Assembly: GCA_016795485.1 (NCBI GenBank)
Contig: JAEUHM010000040.1
Coordinates: forward strand, 239,335-303,334
Direction: 5' to 3'
Source: Verrucomicrobiaceae bacterium
Lineage (GTDB): Bacteria > Verrucomicrobiota > Verrucomicrobiia > Verrucomicrobiales > Verrucomicrobiaceae
Length of the DNA stretch: 64,000 bases
Below, one piece after another: positions 42,025 through 51,964 of this stretch. Within the stretch, counting starts at the first letter, position 1, and each line of letters starts with the position of its first letter. The translations under genes were made by a program, and so were the position numbers. The notes below the pieces were generated by a model that worked only from the letters and a program-made list of their open reading frames with translations, was not told the origin of the DNA and did no database searches.

Positions 42025-43557
42025 TTATTGCGGAAGAACTGGTTTTGCGCGTGTCTTGCCGTCCTTTTCCACCGGAAACACGGCCCCCTGAGCCTCCAAG
42101 CGGCGGACCATCTCCTGGATGAGTTCCTTGACCTTCCCAGGCTCCTTCGATGCGAGGTCCGTCTGCTCAAATGGGTCGGACTTGAGGTTGAACAATTGAT
42201 AGTGACTGCCGCCAGACACCGCTGTGGGGAAGTAATGGTAAATCACCTTCCACTCGCCCTGACGGAAGCTGGTAAAATACTCGCTGCGGTGTGGTGAGTG
42301 CGGATAGTGCATGAGGAAGGCCTGCTCATAGCCCGCATCCGCCTTTCCACTGAGCAGTGTGTTCAGATTATGCCCATCCACTGCGTGAGAAGCAGGGGCT
42401 TTCACCCCAGCCAGGCCAAGCACGGTAGGGAACAGGTCATACACGGCAGCGAGTTGAGGCTGGATCACGCCGGCGGGGATGGGGAGCTGTTTTTGATGCG
42501 CGTTCTCTGCATTGGCCTTGGCCCATGCAGCGATGAAGGGCACCCGCATACCGCCTTCGTAATGAGAGCCCTTTTTTCCGCGTAGAGGGGCAGCACAGGC
42601 CACCTGATGCTCATGGCCGAGCGGTGCGTCACTGCCGTTGTCCCCCAGGAAAATGATCAGCGTGTTGTCCGCTACTCCCAGCGTGTCTAGGTAGTCCATG
42701 ATGTCGCCAAGGCTCTTGTCCATGCCCTCAATGAGGGTGGCAAAGGCCTGTGCGTTCTCTGGTTTGCCGCTGTCTTTGTAGTGTGCGGCAAATCTGGCAT
42801 CCGAGTTGAACGGAGCGTGAACTGCATACTGCGGGAAGTAGAGGAAGAAGGGCTTCTGTTGCTTCACGGCATCCGCGACATGCGCCTTGGCCTCCAAAGT
42901 CAGTGCTTCGGTGAGAAAAATGTCCTGCCCGTGATACTTCTCCAGACCAGGGACCGCGCTAGAGGTGCCACGGCCTTTCTTGCCCTTGGGCTTTGCCTTC
43001 CAACCAAAGTTCTCGGTGCCCAAGTAGCTGGCTGGCGCACCAATGGAAGCACCTGCTACATTGATATCAAAGCCCAGGTTGGCTGGATTGCTGCCCTCCA
43101 TCGCACGCGGGCCGAAGTGGCCTTTCCCTACATGAATGGTGCGGTAGCCAGCGCCTTGCAGCAACCCAGCCAGCGTTAAGTCGCCTTTCTTCAAGCCCGC
43201 CCAGTTCCAGTCCGGTGCGCCCTGCGGTCCTGCATTGTCATTGTCAGGGTTGATCCAGTTTGTGGTGCGATGCCGCGCTGCATTCTGCCCGGTCATGATG
43301 CTGACTCGCGTGGGCGAGCACACGCTCATGGCACAGAAGTTGTTGAAACGGATTCCACGCGCTGCCAGTCGCTCCATGTTCGGCGTGCGGTAGTAGTCGT
43401 TCAGCGGGTAGCGCTTGGGTTTGCCAGATTCGTCGGTCAAAAATGGCAACGAGGTGTCCATGACGCCCATATCATCCACCAGCATGATAACCACATTGGG
43501 AGGAACCGCTGATGCTAGGGTGGCAGCAAAGAAAAAGAGAATGAGCGCACGCATCAT
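42025..43557 (-). CDS. Secreted Cys-type sulfatase
   Basis: 510 aa. Signal peptide RALILFFFAATLASA; two consecutive ATG codons (43557 and 43554) are possible starts. PPNVVIMLVDDMG provides the metal aspartates, CSPTRVSIMTGQ (Cys near residue 80) the formylglycine site, and FLGDNGSDAPLGHEHQ the DNG motif. A Lys/Gly-rich insert (KAKPKGKKGRG) is present in mid-protein, as in the other sulfatases here. The C-terminus has FRQGEWKVIYHYFP and LFNLKSDPFEQTDLA, the normal sulfatase ending. It sits between thiS (33 bp upstream) and leuC, an unexpected housekeeping setting; co-transcription with thiS is possible. Confidence 0.93.
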   Translation of the reverse strand: MMRALILFFFAATLASAVPPNVVIMLVDDMGVMDTSLPFLTDESGKPKRYPLNDYYRTPNMERLAARGIRFNNFCAMSVCSPTRVSIMTGQNAARHRTTNWINPDNDNAGPQGAPDWNWAGLKKGDLTLAGLLQGAGYRTIHVGKGHFGPRAMEGSNPANLGFDINVAGASIGAPASYLGTENFGWKAKPKGKKGRGTSSAVPGLEKYHGQDIFLTEALTLEAKAHVADAVKQQKPFFLYFPQYAVHAPFNSDARFAAHYKDSGKPENAQAFATLIEGMDKSLGDIMDYLDTLGVADNTLIIFLGDNGSDAPLGHEHQVACAAPLRGKKGSHYEGGMRVPFIAAWAKANAENAHQKQLPIPAGVIQPQLAAVYDLFPTVLGLAGVKAPASHAVDGHNLNTLLSGKADAGYEQAFLMHYPHSPHRSEYFTSFRQGEWKVIYHYFPTAVSGGSHYQLFNLKSDPFEQTDLASKEPGKVKELIQEMVRRLEAQGAVFPVEKDGKTRAKPVLPQ

Positions 43558-43590
43558 GACGAATGTGAGAGCGCTGGCAGAGTGTCAAGC

Positions 43591-43791
43591 TCAGCCTCCG
43601 GCCGTGATTTGCACCACTTCCATCACATCGCCTTCTTTGAGTGCGGTGGTGGCGTGTTGCCGGACGAGAAGTGCCTCTTGATTGAGTTCCACGACCACAG
43701 GACGATCACCGAAACCAATTTGAGTCAGAACATCGCGCACCGTTGCACTGTCGCCGGCTTCATGTGGCTTTCCGTTGAGAGTGATTTTCAT
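43591..43791 (-). CDS. thiS: Sulfur carrier protein ThiS
   Basis: 66 aa; start at the ATG at 43791, which overlaps the thiH stop by 4 bp (ATGA); the longer frame to 43839 is not needed. Ubiquitin-like sulfur carrier: MKITLNGKPHEAG, VRDVLTQIGF, VVVELNQEALLVRQ, and the essential C-terminal Gly-Gly (VVQITAGG), which is adenylated and thiocarboxylated to donate sulfur for the thiazole ring of thiamine. It is coupled to thiH. thiG, usually beside thiS, is not in the window. Confidence 0.95.
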   Translation of the reverse strand: MKITLNGKPHEAGDSATVRDVLTQIGFGDRPVVVELNQEALLVRQHATTALKEGDVMEVVQITAGG

Positions 43792-44936
43792 GATTGGGCA
43801 AATGCTCCAAGTGCAGGTTGCAGGATGCTGGGGTCCCAATCCTTCCAGACCGGGTCCAGGCCCTGTTTCTTTAACATCGCAGCCACTTCAGCCGGACTGC
43901 GTTCATCCGCGATGCCGAACTGCCCTTCTGCACGATCTTCACACGTTGTCTGTTGCTCCACGCGTCTGCCTTTGATGGTAAGATGCAAGTCATTGTTACC
44001 CGCACCGGTGTAGCCGCCAGGTTCCGTGTGGCTGCCAGCGCTCATCACTGTCACGCCCAAAGGCGCAAGCGCATCCCGCAGGGGTGCGGGCTCGCGAGTG
44101 CTCATGACGATGCCAATCTCTGGGAAAGTGAGGCGAAAGGCGCACACGGTCTGCACAAGCGCCCAATCTGGAAAGTCTGTCAGAGGCTTGAAGTCACCAG
44201 CGGCAGGCCTTAACCGCGGAAAGGCAACCGTGAACGTTGCTTTCCAACATTGCTTGTAAAGATGCTCAACATGGGCGGCCAATCGCAGAGCTTCCAAGCG
44301 CCAATCCGACAGCCCAAACAGCGCTCCGACTCCGATGCGGCGAAATCCACCCGCATAACCACGCTCTGGACAGGCTAGCCGCCAGTCGAAGTCCTTCTTT
44401 GGCCCAGCGGTGTGCATTTTCTCATACACCGTACGATCATAGGTCTCCTGATAGACCACCAAGCCCTCGCAACCCGCCTGCACCATGCGTTCATACTCCG
44501 GAGCTTCCATGGGTCCGACTTCGATGCCGATCGTGGGAACCCACTCTCTCAGAGCTCGGATGCACTCCTCCAAGTAACCCTCTGACACAAAGCGCGGATG
44601 CTCTCCAGCGACCAACAATACGTTGCGGAAACCCATGCTCGCGAGATGACGAGCTTCCTTGATCACATCCTCCACCGACAAGGTGACGCGCAAGATGGGA
44701 TTGTCCCTGGAGAACCCGCAGTAGCTGCAGTTGTTCACGCACTCGTTGGACAAATACAGGGGCGCGAACAAACGCATCGTGCGCCCAAAGTTCCGCCGAG
44801 TCACCAAGCGCGACTCCTGAGCCATCGCCTCCAGTTGTGAAGGCGACTTCACCTCCAACAAGGAAGCAAAACGCTCCATAAGCGGCGATTTCCGCTCTGG
44901 GAGTGCGTCAACGATGGAACTGAAAGCGGTATGCAT
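43788..44936 (-). CDS. thiH: 2-iminoacetate synthase ThiH (radical SAM)
   Basis: Cleaves tyrosine to 2-iminoacetate (dehydroglycine) for thiazole formation. The ATG at 44936 gives a 382-aa protein (MHTAFSSIVD...); a TTG at 44963 is also in frame. The radical SAM cluster motif is C-x3-C-x2-C in NECVNNCSYCGFSRD (Cys66, Cys70, Cys73). The C-terminal ThiH/BATS region contains GIVMSTREPAPLRDAL, MSAGSHTEPGGYTG and QFGIADERSPAEVAAML. The stop overlaps thiS by 4 bp. ThiH (anaerobic-type) is found here and not the oxygen-dependent ThiO. No TPP riboswitch was seen in the 69-bp gap upstream. Confidence 0.96.
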   Translation of the reverse strand: MHTAFSSIVDALPERKSPLMERFASLLEVKSPSQLEAMAQESRLVTRRNFGRTMRLFAPLYLSNECVNNCSYCGFSRDNPILRVTLSVEDVIKEARHLASMGFRNVLLVAGEHPRFVSEGYLEECIRALREWVPTIGIEVGPMEAPEYERMVQAGCEGLVVYQETYDRTVYEKMHTAGPKKDFDWRLACPERGYAGGFRRIGVGALFGLSDWRLEALRLAAHVEHLYKQCWKATFTVAFPRLRPAAGDFKPLTDFPDWALVQTVCAFRLTFPEIGIVMSTREPAPLRDALAPLGVTVMSAGSHTEPGGYTGAGNNDLHLTIKGRRVEQQTTCEDRAEGQFGIADERSPAEVAAMLKKQGLDPVWKDWDPSILQPALGAFAQS

Positions 44937-45005
44937 GAGTCCCTGGGTGCTCAAAGTATGCAATCGGATCTGACAACTGCAACCATGCCACCCTGGCGGC
45001 CAGTG

Positions 45006-47690
45006 CTACGAGTTCTCCCGGATGATCTGACCTAGCACGTAAGGCAAGATGCCTCCGGCGCGGTAGTAGTCGATTTCAATCGGGGTGTCCAAGCGCACGA
45101 CAACTGGAACATCAAAGCTGCTGCCATCGGCTTTGGTGACGCGGAGCGTAGCTTCGGCTTGTGGTTTGATGTCGTTGCTGATGCCGACGAGGTCAAAAGT
45201 CGCATCGCTAAGGTCCTTCACTTTGTCGTAGTCCGCCTTGTCCTTGAAGTTGCAAGGCAAGACGCCCATCCCAACAAGGTTAGATCGGTGAATCCGCTCA
45301 AAGGACTTGGTGACGACCGCCTTCACGCCCAAGAGATTTGTTCCTTTGGCTGCCCAGTCTCGGCTGGAGCCCATGCCGTAGTCTTCGCCACCGATAACGA
45401 TCGTCGATGTGCCACCCGCCATGTGCTTGGCAGCAGCATCATAGATCGCAAGCGTTTCACCGCCTACTTTCGTGATCCCGCCTTCGGCTGGAGCACACAT
45501 GAGGTTCTTGATTCGCACGTTGGCAAACGTTCCGCGGGTCATCACTCGATCGTTTCCACGGCGGCTACCGTAGCTGTTGAAATCGGCTTGTGAGACGCCG
45601 TTTTCAGTCAAGTAGCGTCCTGCAGGACTGTCTTTCTTGATGTTGCCAGCAGGGCTGATGTGGTCGGTGGTAACCGAGTCACCAAAGATACCAAGAGGAC
45701 GCGCGCCCTTGATTTCCTCGATGTCACGCGGCGTCATGCTGAACTTCTCGAAGAAGGGAGGGTTCTGAATGTAGGTGCTCTTCTCGTCCCAGTTGTAAAC
45801 CAAGCCAGCACTGCCTTTCACATCGTTCCACTTCGGATTTTGATCGGCAAAGCCAGTGTACAGCTTCTGGAACACGTCGGGCTTGAGCGATGCATTCATG
45901 GCATCAGCGATCTCTTGGCTCGTTGGCCAGATATCTTTGAGATAGACACCGCTGCCAGGAACAAGCTCTTCCGTGGTCAAATCAATGTCCACGCGTCCGG
46001 CGATAGCGAATGCGACGACCAGCGGCGGAGACATCAGGAAGTTGGCCTTGATGCTCTGGTGGACCCGAGCTTCAAAGTTGCGGTTTCCAGACAAGACGCT
46101 GGCAGCCACGATGTCCTGCGCTTTCACCACGTCTTCGATGCCTGCATCAAGCGGGCCGGAGTTGCCGATACACGTTGTGCAACCATAGCCGACGGTCTGG
46201 AAGCCCAACTTGTCGAGTTCCGTCTGTAGGCCGGTCTTGTTCAGATAATCGGTGACCACGCGGCTACCAGGCCCAAGGCTGGTTTTAACCGAAGGCTTCA
46301 CCTTGAGACCTTTTGCATTGGCCTTCTTCGCCAGAAGACCAGCAGCGAGCATCACGCTTGGGTTGGAAGTGTTCGTGCAGCTCGTAATGGCAGCGATCAG
46401 CACGCTACCATGGGAAATGTTGTCTTTGACGCCGCCTTTGCTGTCCACAGTGACCTCAGCAGTGATCGGCTGATCCTTGCCATAGCCATCAGGAGCGGGC
46501 TTGGCCAAAAGCTGAGCCCAGGTGCTCTTGAGAGCATCCAAGTCAATGCGATCTTGTGGACGCTTAGGTCCTGCAAGACCGGGTTTGACGGTGCTGATGT
46601 CGAGATCGACTTCCTGGGTGAACTCAAGCACGCCCTTCTCGGTGGGGATGCCCCACAGGCCTTGCGCCTTGTAGTAGTTCTCCACCGTCTGACAGAGTTC
46701 TTCAGTGCGGCCAGTGCCACGAAGGTAAGCTACCGTTTCTTCATCAATACCGAAGAAGCCCATCGTGGCACCATATTCAGGAGCCATGTTAGCGATCGTT
46801 GCGCGGTCTGGAACACTCAGCGCTTTCGCACCAGGGCCATAGAACTCCACAAACTTGCCAACAACCTTCGTTTTACGCAGAAGCTCAGTCACACGCAGCA
46901 CCAAGTCTGTAGCAGTGACTCCAGCAGCGAGTTCGCCACTCAGATAAACACCCACCACTTCCGGCACGAGGAACGTCACTGGCTGTCCGAGCATCCCTGC
47001 CTCGGCTTCGATGCCACCCACGCCCCAACCCACGACTCCGAGGCCGTTGATCATGGTTGTATGCGAGTCCGTGCCAACGAGTGAATCGGGGTAAAAGACA
47101 CCATCTTTCTCCAGCACGCCTTTGGCCAGATATTCCAAGTTCACTTGGTGAACGATCCCGATGCCAGGAGGCACAACTTTAAAGGTGTCGAAGGCTTGCT
47201 CACCCCACTTGAGGAACTGATAGCGCTCGTTGTTGCGCTGAAACTCAAGGTCCAGGTTGCGGCTCAGCGCATCGCCCGTGCCTGCGTAATCAACCTGCAC
47301 GCTGTGATCCACCACAAGATCCACAGGCACCAACGGCTCAATCATTTTCGGATTCTTGCCAAGCTCATTCACTTTGGAGCGCATGGCAGCCAGATCGACG
47401 AGGAGCGGCACGCCGGTGAAGTCTTGCAAAACAATGCGTGCTACCACGAACGGAATCTCGTAGTCGCCTGGGCTCTTGGCATTCCAGTTCGCCAAGTTTT
47501 TCACGTCCTGCTCAGTGACTTTCTTCCCATCACAGTTTCTGGCGAGAGCCTCGAGAACGATCCTGATGGAAACCGGCAGTTTCTCGAGGTTGGGAGCAAT
47601 CCCTGCATCCTTGAGTGCGAGCAAACTCGTCAACTTGCCTTCGTTGCTTCCTGAAGTCGTGAACGTGCGGGTAGTGTTGGGGTAAGCCAT
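45006..47690 (-). CDS. acnA: Aconitate hydratase A
   Basis: Citrate-isocitrate isomerase of the TCA cycle, AcnA/IRP1 type, 894 aa, a normal length. The start is at the ATG at 47690 ([20 protein letters not shown]); the frame extends to 47732 but the extra residues are not conserved in character. Motifs: [39 protein letters not shown] and [12 protein letters not shown] (the three cluster Cys), [20 protein letters not shown], and [17 protein letters not shown] near the end. It stands between the DapA-family gene and thiH on the same strand, with short gaps on both sides. Confidence 0.97.
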   Translation of the reverse strand: MAYPNTTRTFTTSGSNEGKLTSLLALKDAGIAPNLEKLPVSIRIVLEALARNCDGKKVTEQDVKNLANWNAKSPGDYEIPFVVARIVLQDFTGVPLLVDLAAMRSKVNELGKNPKMIEPLVPVDLVVDHSVQVDYAGTGDALSRNLDLEFQRNNERYQFLKWGEQAFDTFKVVPPGIGIVHQVNLEYLAKGVLEKDGVFYPDSLVGTDSHTTMINGLGVVGWGVGGIEAEAGMLGQPVTFLVPEVVGVYLSGELAAGVTATDLVLRVTELLRKTKVVGKFVEFYGPGAKALSVPDRATIANMAPEYGATMGFFGIDEETVAYLRGTGRTEELCQTVENYYKAQGLWGIPTEKGVLEFTQEVDLDISTVKPGLAGPKRPQDRIDLDALKSTWAQLLAKPAPDGYGKDQPITAEVTVDSKGGVKDNISHGSVLIAAITSCTNTSNPSVMLAAGLLAKKANAKGLKVKPSVKTSLGPGSRVVTDYLNKTGLQTELDKLGFQTVGYGCTTCIGNSGPLDAGIEDVVKAQDIVAASVLSGNRNFEARVHQSIKANFLMSPPLVVAFAIAGRVDIDLTTEELVPGSGVYLKDIWPTSQEIADAMNASLKPDVFQKLYTGFADQNPKWNDVKGSAGLVYNWDEKSTYIQNPPFFEKFSMTPRDIEEIKGARPLGIFGDSVTTDHISPAGNIKKDSPAGRYLTENGVSQADFNSYGSRRGNDRVMTRGTFANVRIKNLMCAPAEGGITKVGGETLAIYDAAAKHMAGGTSTIVIGGEDYGMGSSRDWAAKGTNLLGVKAVVTKSFERIHRSNLVGMGVLPCNFKDKADYDKVKDLSDATFDLVGISNDIKPQAEATLRVTKADGSSFDVPVVVRLDTPIEIDYYRAGGILPYVLGQIIRENS

Positions 47691-47745
47691 GATTTGGGGC
47701 GGGCAAAATGGCGCGCGCGGGAGGGCTTGCAAGCACGGACGATGC

Positions 47746-48660
47746 CTAATCTACAGCTTCTATTGCACGGATCATCCGGTCAAACTGGCGCTCCACTTCC
47801 TGGGCGGTCTCACGGTCAAGCCGGAAGCCGACAGGCCCGCGCACCAGGGTGTTTTTGAAGATACCCTGACGCACCAACAGGTGTTTCTCCACAGCCAAAA
47901 AGCCGTCCAGGCTGGTCTGCGTGGAAATCAGAGCCGCTAGAGGGCCATGGATGGCGTCTGCCCGCGCCGAGTCGCCTGCCTGGAGTGCCTGCCAAAGTGG
48001 TACTAGCCCACGGATGAGGTCGGCACCCGGCATCGTGCCGACAATGCCGCGCCGAAAGGAGTCCGGTAGCGCGATGCCTCCAGTGCCCTCAAAAACACAT
48101 GCCTGGCCCTTGGTCGCATCTCTTAACTCGGAGAGTTTGGGGCCAATGGGAGACGCTTCGGGCTTGTACTGCACCCGCTCCGGTCCAAACTCTTCAAGAA
48201 GACGTGCCTGCATCGCAATCGGCATGGGTTTTCCAACGTAACCGGAGGCGTCCTGCACAATGACCGGGATTTGGATCGCTCGGATGATACGGTGGTAGTA
48301 AGCGAGCAGTTCCGTCTCCCCAAGTCCGATGGAGACGGGCGGAATAGCCATGACCGCAGCCGCACCGATGCTTTCAGCATGCCGCGCATAGCGTTCCGCG
48401 ACCTTCGATGACTCCGCTCCGACACTAATGATCACGGGGCCACGTGACGCCCCGAACTTGCAAGCTGCCTCAGCGAGATACTCCCGCTCCTCAGAATCCA
48501 GCCGCAGCGTCTCGGAAACCATAGCCATCACGATTCCATCTGCACCGCAGTCGTAGAGCCAGTGGATCTCATTTTCCAAAGTCTCCAGGTCCAGCGTTTC
48601 ATCGTCCAGCCATGGCGTCTGAAACACAGGGAGCACTCCTTTGATTTCTCGTTGTGACAT
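47746..48660 (-). CDS. DapA/NAL-family Schiff-base aldolase or dehydratase
   Basis: 304 aa TIM-barrel protein of the dihydrodipicolinate synthase/N-acetylneuraminate lyase superfamily. The Schiff-base lysine is Lys166 in [10 protein letters not shown]. The substrate-side G-x-x-x-E segment is changed ([10 protein letters not shown]), and the YNxP tyrosine of true DapA is replaced by VIVQDASGY. It is thus unlikely to be the lysine-pathway enzyme and may act on a sugar acid. The C-terminal helices ([21 protein letters not shown]) fit the family. Last residues IRAIEAVD. On the same strand as acnA, 55 bp upstream of it. Substrate unknown. Confidence 0.85.
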   Translation of the reverse strand: MSQREIKGVLPVFQTPWLDDETLDLETLENEIHWLYDCGADGIVMAMVSETLRLDSEEREYLAEAACKFGASRGPVIISVGAESSKVAERYARHAESIGAAAVMAIPPVSIGLGETELLAYYHRIIRAIQIPVIVQDASGYVGKPMPIAMQARLLEEFGPERVQYKPEASPIGPKLSELRDATKGQACVFEGTGGIALPDSFRRGIVGTMPGADLIRGLVPLWQALQAGDSARADAIHGPLAALISTQTSLDGFLAVEKHLLVRQGIFKNTLVRGPVGFRLDRETAQEVERQFDRMIRAIEAVD

Positions 48661-48701
48661 GACCGCAGCAAAGAGTGTCGCCGGTCAGACGCAACGATGA
48701 A

Positions 48702-49523
48702 TCATCGGTGCCCACATCGGCTGCACGTGTGGCTTTGGCAACGGAGAGACGAAACTTCAGACTGAAGACTCGACACTTGGCTGCTCAGAGAACTGTTTTC
48801 GCGGCTCAAGGAGCTGTTTTCGCTCCTCAGCGAGGAAATGCAGGATTCTAGCGAGGAGATGGTCGATCTCAGTCCAGAAGCGTCACTCTCCAACTGCCTA
48901 GCCAACCGCTTGTAGCCAACAGCCTCTTGATCGAGAACGCGAATCTGTTCCGCAAGTGACTCTTCTGTGCGCCTAGCTTCGTCCAACGCTTCATCAAGTT
49001 TTCGGTTGGCGTCTGCGGTCTCTTTCTGAGCGTCCCCAATCTCCGCCTCAAGGCGCAAACTGTGATCTTGCCAACGGTAGGCGACCTGGAACGTCTCGCT
49101 GCGTGCCACATCATGTGCCCGTGCCCATGCGGAGGCCGATTCCGCAGTGGACTTGGTTTCATGCTTGGCGATATCCACCTCGTCTAATAGCTCGGTACGA
49201 GCTTGATAGAGTCGCTCTCGCTCCGCTGCCATGACTGTAAGTCGTGCGCTCAGGCTGTCGATGATATCGGCGTTAGATTCCGCACGCACCTTCTCAGCTT
49301 TCAACAAATCGCGCTCCAACGTGAGATGCCAGACCGCAGCTATGGCAAATGCCAAGCAAACCAGAGCAAATAGAAACGTCGCTATCCCGGTGATTGATCC
49401 GCCGGACGGCTCAGGTGGTAGCTTGGCGGCCGGACGAGATGCATTGACCACCCGTATCTTGGGGCGGGCGGCGGGCGGATCAGCGCCGATGACGTAACGT
49501 GGCGGAACGGAGTTGAGAACCAT
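48702..49523 (-). CDS. Single-TM coiled-coil protein with Cys-rich tail
   Basis: 273 aa, not a recognised family. A proline-rich cytoplasmic N-terminus is followed by one TM segment (GIATFLFALVCLAFAIAAVW, about 46-65) and a long coiled coil to near the end. The last part has regular Ser/Leu-rich heptads (SLRSENSSLSRENSS, SLSSQVSSLQSEVSSL). The protein ends in RCQSHTCSRCGHR, with three Cys and two His, like a small metal-binding or disulfide knot. Divergent from the OpcA-like gene. The likely role is a membrane-tethered scaffold (inference). Confidence 0.6.
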   Translation of the reverse strand: MVLNSVPPRYVIGADPPAARPKIRVVNASRPAAKLPPEPSGGSITGIATFLFALVCLAFAIAAVWHLTLERDLLKAEKVRAESNADIIDSLSARLTVMAAERERLYQARTELLDEVDIAKHETKSTAESASAWARAHDVARSETFQVAYRWQDHSLRLEAEIGDAQKETADANRKLDEALDEARRTEESLAEQIRVLDQEAVGYKRLARQLESDASGLRSTISSLESCISSLRSENSSLSRENSSLSSQVSSLQSEVSSLRCQSHTCSRCGHR

Positions 49524-49613
49524 GGCGCTGGGACGAGGCGCGCGACTCCAGTATTCATGACAAGATGCAAACCTGAGGTGGAATCAGGCACGGAAGCCGC
49601 TAAACATGCGTTC

Positions 49614-50675
49614 ATGACTCTGGATACATCGAGCCTTGGCGAAGAAGTCCCACTGAAGAACGTGGAGAAAGCCGTGCGTGCCCTTTGGGCGGATGAGACA
49701 GCCGGTAAATCGCGTGCTTCGTTGATGAACTTTGCCATTTACGGCGAGGATCCGTCAGCTCTAGAGCGTAACACCCGGCTGCTAGGCGACATCACGAGGG
49801 AGCATTCCTGCCGTGCTATCTTGATTCACAACGACTCTAACGGAACGACCCCATCCGCACGCTCGTGGGTGACAGCCCACTGCCAACTTTATGACGGAAA
49901 GCGCTCCGTATGCTGTGAGCAGCTTTCGTTTGTGCTTGAGGGTGGGCAGGCAGACGGCATCAGGAATATTCTCTTCTCTCACGTCGAGTCCGACCTTCCT
50001 CTTGTGCTTTGGTGGCAGGGAGAACTCAGCAATCGGCTAGACGAACGTCTCTACAGCGTCCTGGATGGCTTGATTGTGGACAGCAGCCAATGGAAGGACC
50101 CTGCCACAAGCCTGAAGCGACTCATGAAGGCGAGGAACAGTAACACCTCCCGGTTCACCCTTGGGGATCTCAGTTGGATGCGTTCCCACGTTATGCGCCT
50201 GACCTTGGCGTCTGCATTTCAGAACGCCACACTTCTCAATACCCTGCCGCAGATGAACTCTCTGCGCGTTGTTCACGCACCGGGCAACCACACGGGCGCA
50301 CTTCTGCTCGCGGCATGGATCGGCACTCAACTGCAGGCTCGCCTCGCTTCTGATGGCGGCAAAATCTACTTTCTCCGGCCTTCAGGCTCAGACATGGAAG
50401 TCACCTTGGAGACCGGCTCGCCCGAGGGTTGCCCGCTTCAATGTCTTGAGCTCCGCGGCCCTGAGTCACGAGTGCATATCGCCCGCAGACAGGGCTGTTC
50501 ATTTGTGGAGGCCCGATCCGAACGCTGTGGAGTCGCAAGTGAGAACGTTCAGCCCGCGCCCCGTGATGACGATGCAGAGTTGATCGCGGAGCAACTCAGT
50601 CGTTTTGGTGGTAGCACCCGCTACTTTGAAACCTTACCGCTCTTCACAGAGATGGTGGCAAGCTTTACTTCTTAA
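49614..50675 (+). CDS. OpcA-like glucose-6-phosphate dehydrogenase assembly protein
   Basis: Start taken at the ATG at 49614 (353 aa); an in-frame ATG at 49557 would add 19 residues. The family pattern is visible: [65 protein letters not shown]-type segment [12 protein letters not shown] and [12 protein letters not shown]. OpcA redox-activates G6PDH in cyanobacteria; homologues occur in other phyla, normally next to zwf. Here zwf is absent from the window, so the function is transferred with caution. The 3' end overlaps trmB (convergent) by 11 bp. Confidence 0.75.
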   Translation: MTLDTSSLGEEVPLKNVEKAVRALWADETAGKSRASLMNFAIYGEDPSALERNTRLLGDITREHSCRAILIHNDSNGTTPSARSWVTAHCQLYDGKRSVCCEQLSFVLEGGQADGIRNILFSHVESDLPLVLWWQGELSNRLDERLYSVLDGLIVDSSQWKDPATSLKRLMKARNSNTSRFTLGDLSWMRSHVMRLTLASAFQNATLLNTLPQMNSLRVVHAPGNHTGALLLAAWIGTQLQARLASDGGKIYFLRPSGSDMEVTLETGSPEGCPLQCLELRGPESRVHIARRQGCSFVEARSERCGVASENVQPAPRDDDAELIAEQLSRFGGSTRYFETLPLFTEMVASFTS

Positions 50676-51267
50676 GCTGCCAACGGGCACGATGAATCGT
50701 GCGCCCTGCAGCTAGCCACTGCTTTTCAAAATCTGTCCGAGGATAAAAGAAGGAATCCTCCGGCCAGTCCAGGCGCTGAAACGCGGGCAACTGGTCAAAT
50801 AGGCCCGTTGCGACCTCGAAATACTCAGGGTTGTCGGTCTTGTGCAAAAACTCGCCATCTGGAGTCAAACAACGCTCCAGGCCGCCCTGAAACTCGAGAT
50901 CCGCTACTAACCGTCGGCGATGATGTTTCTTCTTCGGCCATGGATCTGGGCAGAGCAGGTGCAATCTGCTGACTCCTGCCGCAGGAAGCAACCAGCCGAC
51001 GGTGTACGAACTCTCTAACCGAAGTACGCGGGCATTTGTCAGGCCTGAACGCTTAATCTTGCGTGCAACCTTGTCCACACGACCCTCCAAACGTTCTACG
51101 CCCAAAAAACAACGCTCTGGGTAATGCCGGGCCATCTCGACCAGAAATGTCCCATCACCACACCCTAAATCGACCTCAAGTGGCCTGTCGGAAGCCTGAA
51201 AAAGCTCGCCTGGAGTCAATTCCCGAAAATAGTCGGTAGGAGTGAATCGCGGTTCAAAATCTCCCAT
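50665..51267 (-). CDS. trmB: tRNA (guanine-N7-)-methyltransferase
   Basis: Makes m7G46 in tRNA with S-adenosylmethionine. The ATG at 51267 ([14 protein letters not shown]) gives 200 aa; a GTG at 51276 overlapping the lipoprotein stop (GTGA) is the alternative. SAM motif [12 protein letters not shown], then [31 protein letters not shown] (the hallmark PDPWPKK-H-x-x-R motif), [12 protein letters not shown], and a C-terminal TDFEKQW. Convergent with the OpcA-like gene, 11 bp overlap; downstream of and coupled to the lipoprotein gene. Confidence 0.95.
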   Translation of the reverse strand: MGDFEPRFTPTDYFRELTPGELFQASDRPLEVDLGCGDGTFLVEMARHYPERCFLGVERLEGRVDKVARKIKRSGLTNARVLRLESSYTVGWLLPAAGVSRLHLLCPDPWPKKKHHRRRLVADLEFQGGLERCLTPDGEFLHKTDNPEYFEVATGLFDQLPAFQRLDWPEDSFFYPRTDFEKQWLAAGRTIHRARWQLKK

Positions 51268-51272
51268 GCATT

Positions 51273-51836
51273 TCACCGGCCCAGCAGCCGCTTAATCTCG
51301 TCTTCGGTGTAAGCTACCTTCTCTGGCTCGGCACTTGGATCGATGGAGACGACAGGACGCTTGTTCTCCAAAATCGATTTCTGGCCCGGGCGGTAAAACT
51401 TGCCTCTAACAACGTCATCGGCACCACTGAACATCTGCGAGCCTTCTTTAGAACCGAACGCTCCGGCACTTGACTCCCGTGCACTTACCGAACTGCGTCC
51501 AAGACGGCTGGTATCATTTCCAAACGGAGACTTTTTGAGGTCCGGGGTAAAATCCGACTTCCCATTAGTGAACTCGCCCGTCTTGAAAGAGCCAGCCTGC
51601 ACACTTTTCAGCCCGCCGAAGTCCCGCCCTTTTGCACTCTTGCGCCCCAGCATGCTGCCCACACCACGATCACCGGCTCCAGCCGTGTTAAACGCCTTCT
51701 CGTAAGGGCTGGTCTTGTTTTCGTCCGTTTTCATGATGCGCTGCATCATGGTCATGTCGCCAGCCGATCTAGGCGCAGTCTGTGAGCAGCCAACAAAGCT
51801 GGCAAGGACAAGCACACTGACGACAAATCGATTCAC
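51273..51836 (-). CDS. Predicted lipoprotein of unknown function
   Basis: About 187 aa from a GTG start at 51836, which places a lipoprotein signal at the N-terminus ([16 protein letters not shown]) with lipobox SFVGC. The longer frame to 51899 would bury this signal. The mature protein is low-complexity, Ser/Gly/Lys-rich ([34 protein letters not shown]) and ends [16 protein letters not shown]. No domain recognised. The stop overlaps a GTG of trmB by 4 bp. A terminator at 51898-51933 separates it from the regulator upstream. Confidence 0.65.
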   Translation of the reverse strand: MNRFVVSVLVLASFVGCSQTAPRSAGDMTMMQRIMKTDENKTSPYEKAFNTAGAGDRGVGSMLGRKSAKGRDFGGLKSVQAGSFKTGEFTNGKSDFTPDLKKSPFGNDTSRLGRSSVSARESSAGAFGSKEGSQMFSGADDVVRGKFYRPGQKSILENKRPVVSIDPSAEPEKVAYTEDEIKRLLGR

Positions 51837-51897
51837 GGCGATGATACTCCGACATTCCTCAGCAGGAGTCCAGGATCGTTTTGCACCACATCTCTCC

Positions 51898-51933
51898 AAA
51901 AAAATAACCCGCGACAGCTGACTGCCGCGGGTT
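51898..51933 (-). terminator. Rho-independent terminator of the response regulator operon
   Basis: A perfect 8-bp stem (51906-51913 AACCCGCG with 51926-51933 CGCGGGTT) is followed, reading leftward on the minus strand, by TTATTTTTTT (51905-51898). It lies 32 bp after the regulator stop at 51965. Confidence 0.85.
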
Positions 51934-51964
51934 GCAAAGTTGGAGTGGTAGAAAGGTTTACGGC

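Noticed and set aside
44937..45005. TPP riboswitch upstream of thiH
   Set aside because: The gap is only 69 bp and lacks the conserved CUGAGA core.
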